A stretch of DNA of 64,000 nt. Origin: Oscillatoriaceae cyanobacterium Prado104. Lineage in GTDB: Bacteria > Cyanobacteriota > Cyanobacteriia > Cyanobacteriales > Microcoleaceae. The stretch lies in contig JALOON010000004.1 in the NCBI GenBank assembly GCA_025454405.1, forward strand, positions 26,224 through 90,223, read 5' to 3'. Below, piece after piece: positions 63,775-64,000 of this stretch. The notes under the pieces were generated by a model. That model saw nothing but the letters and a program-made list of their open reading frames with translations, had not been told where the DNA came from and did no database searches. Within the stretch, counting starts at the first letter, position 1. Every line of letters starts with the position of its first letter. A program made the translations under genes and the position numbers.

Positions 63775-64000
63775 AGACCCGTTTTGGCGATCGAGTCGTA
63801 TAAATTTGTAGCAACCTTCTCCCCTCTTCCCTCCTTCTGACAATTGACAACTCTCAACTCTCAACTGGTGACTCAAAACTCCCGAACAACTCTCAACTGG
63901 TAACTCAAAACTCAAAACTCAAAACTCCCGAGAAACTCTCTTTCAACTCAAAACTCAAAACTCAAAACTCAAAACTCCCGAGAAACTCTCTTTCAACTCA
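63775..64000. repeat. Heptamer repeats at the right end
   Basis: CTCAACT and CTCAAAA heptamers alternate with CCCGAGAAACTCTCTTTCAA units; a 50-base segment is duplicated at about 63920-64000. No gene. Confidence 0.85.

Overview
The window comes from a filamentous, probably Oscillatoriales-type cyanobacterium (Microcoleus/Oscillatoria/Phormidium-like; this placement is inference). Signs seen directly are the very dense HIP1 octamer GCGATCGC and its core CGATCG on both strands, a tRNA-Leu(UAA) gene split by a group I intron, the ndhL / DUF3007 / trpA neighbourhood, an acyl-ACP synthetase and a plastid-type pyruvate dehydrogenase E2. Many spacers are filled with heptameric tandem repeats and short palindromic elements typical of these genomes.

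Bases 1-31475 (all minus strand) are an extracellular contractile injection system (eCIS, related to Afp/PVC and the cyanobacterial thylakoid-anchored systems). Transcription runs right to left: DUF4255 protein, carboxypeptidase-regulatory-like protein, two sheaths, first tube, a tail-assembly-chaperone-like gene with a DUF6760 reading frame overlapping it in the -1 frame, second tube, a repeat-rich protein, LysM baseplate protein, gpD-like and gpV-like halves of the spike, PAAR-like tip, an intruding four-helix-bundle gene, gp25, two baseplate-J proteins, a tail protein I homologue, a large S74-type fibre and a small coiled-coil protein. After two Uma2 nucleases and a VapBC-like pair come four effector genes. 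All four share one N-terminal segment. Three also carry a DUF4157 HEXXH domain. The variable C-termini include a calpain-like protease and two copies of what looks like a glutamine-synthetase-fold amidoligase-type domain. No AAA+ ATPase or tape-measure gene is seen, and the left end of the locus lies outside the window.

Bases 32084-34600 are conserved chromosome: intron-bearing trnL(UAA), then ndhL, DUF3007 and trpA on the plus strand, with a terminator after trpA. A lipoprotein with amphipathic helices follows. Bases 35980-39962 (minus) form a secretion-cargo cassette: three double-glycine-leader peptides, an RTX-like protein with long Pro-Ala and Ser-rich tracts, and a parvulin-like foldase. 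Bases 40688-44718 hold pdhC, a YlqD-like coiled-coil protein and aas. Bases 45000-46898 hold two tandem leucine-rich-repeat proteins.

Bases 46934-54583 are an accessory stretch: a UPF0175/RelE-type toxin-antitoxin pair with a duplicated scrap of its antitoxin, two converging DUF1016 (YhcG) remnants, an AAA ATPase plus RloB/TOPRIM-like pair resembling a defence module, recQ, a DUF427 protein and a Uma2 nuclease. Bases 54684-56939 hold a Sua5/YciO-like protein and larC, which carries an in-frame insertion made of spacer-type repeats. After about 1.4 kb without a gene, bases 58340-63774 encode a HetC-like transporter (cNMP-binding-like domain, C39 peptidase, ABC) and an HlyD adaptor. These are the plausible exporter for the double-glycine peptides 18 kb away.
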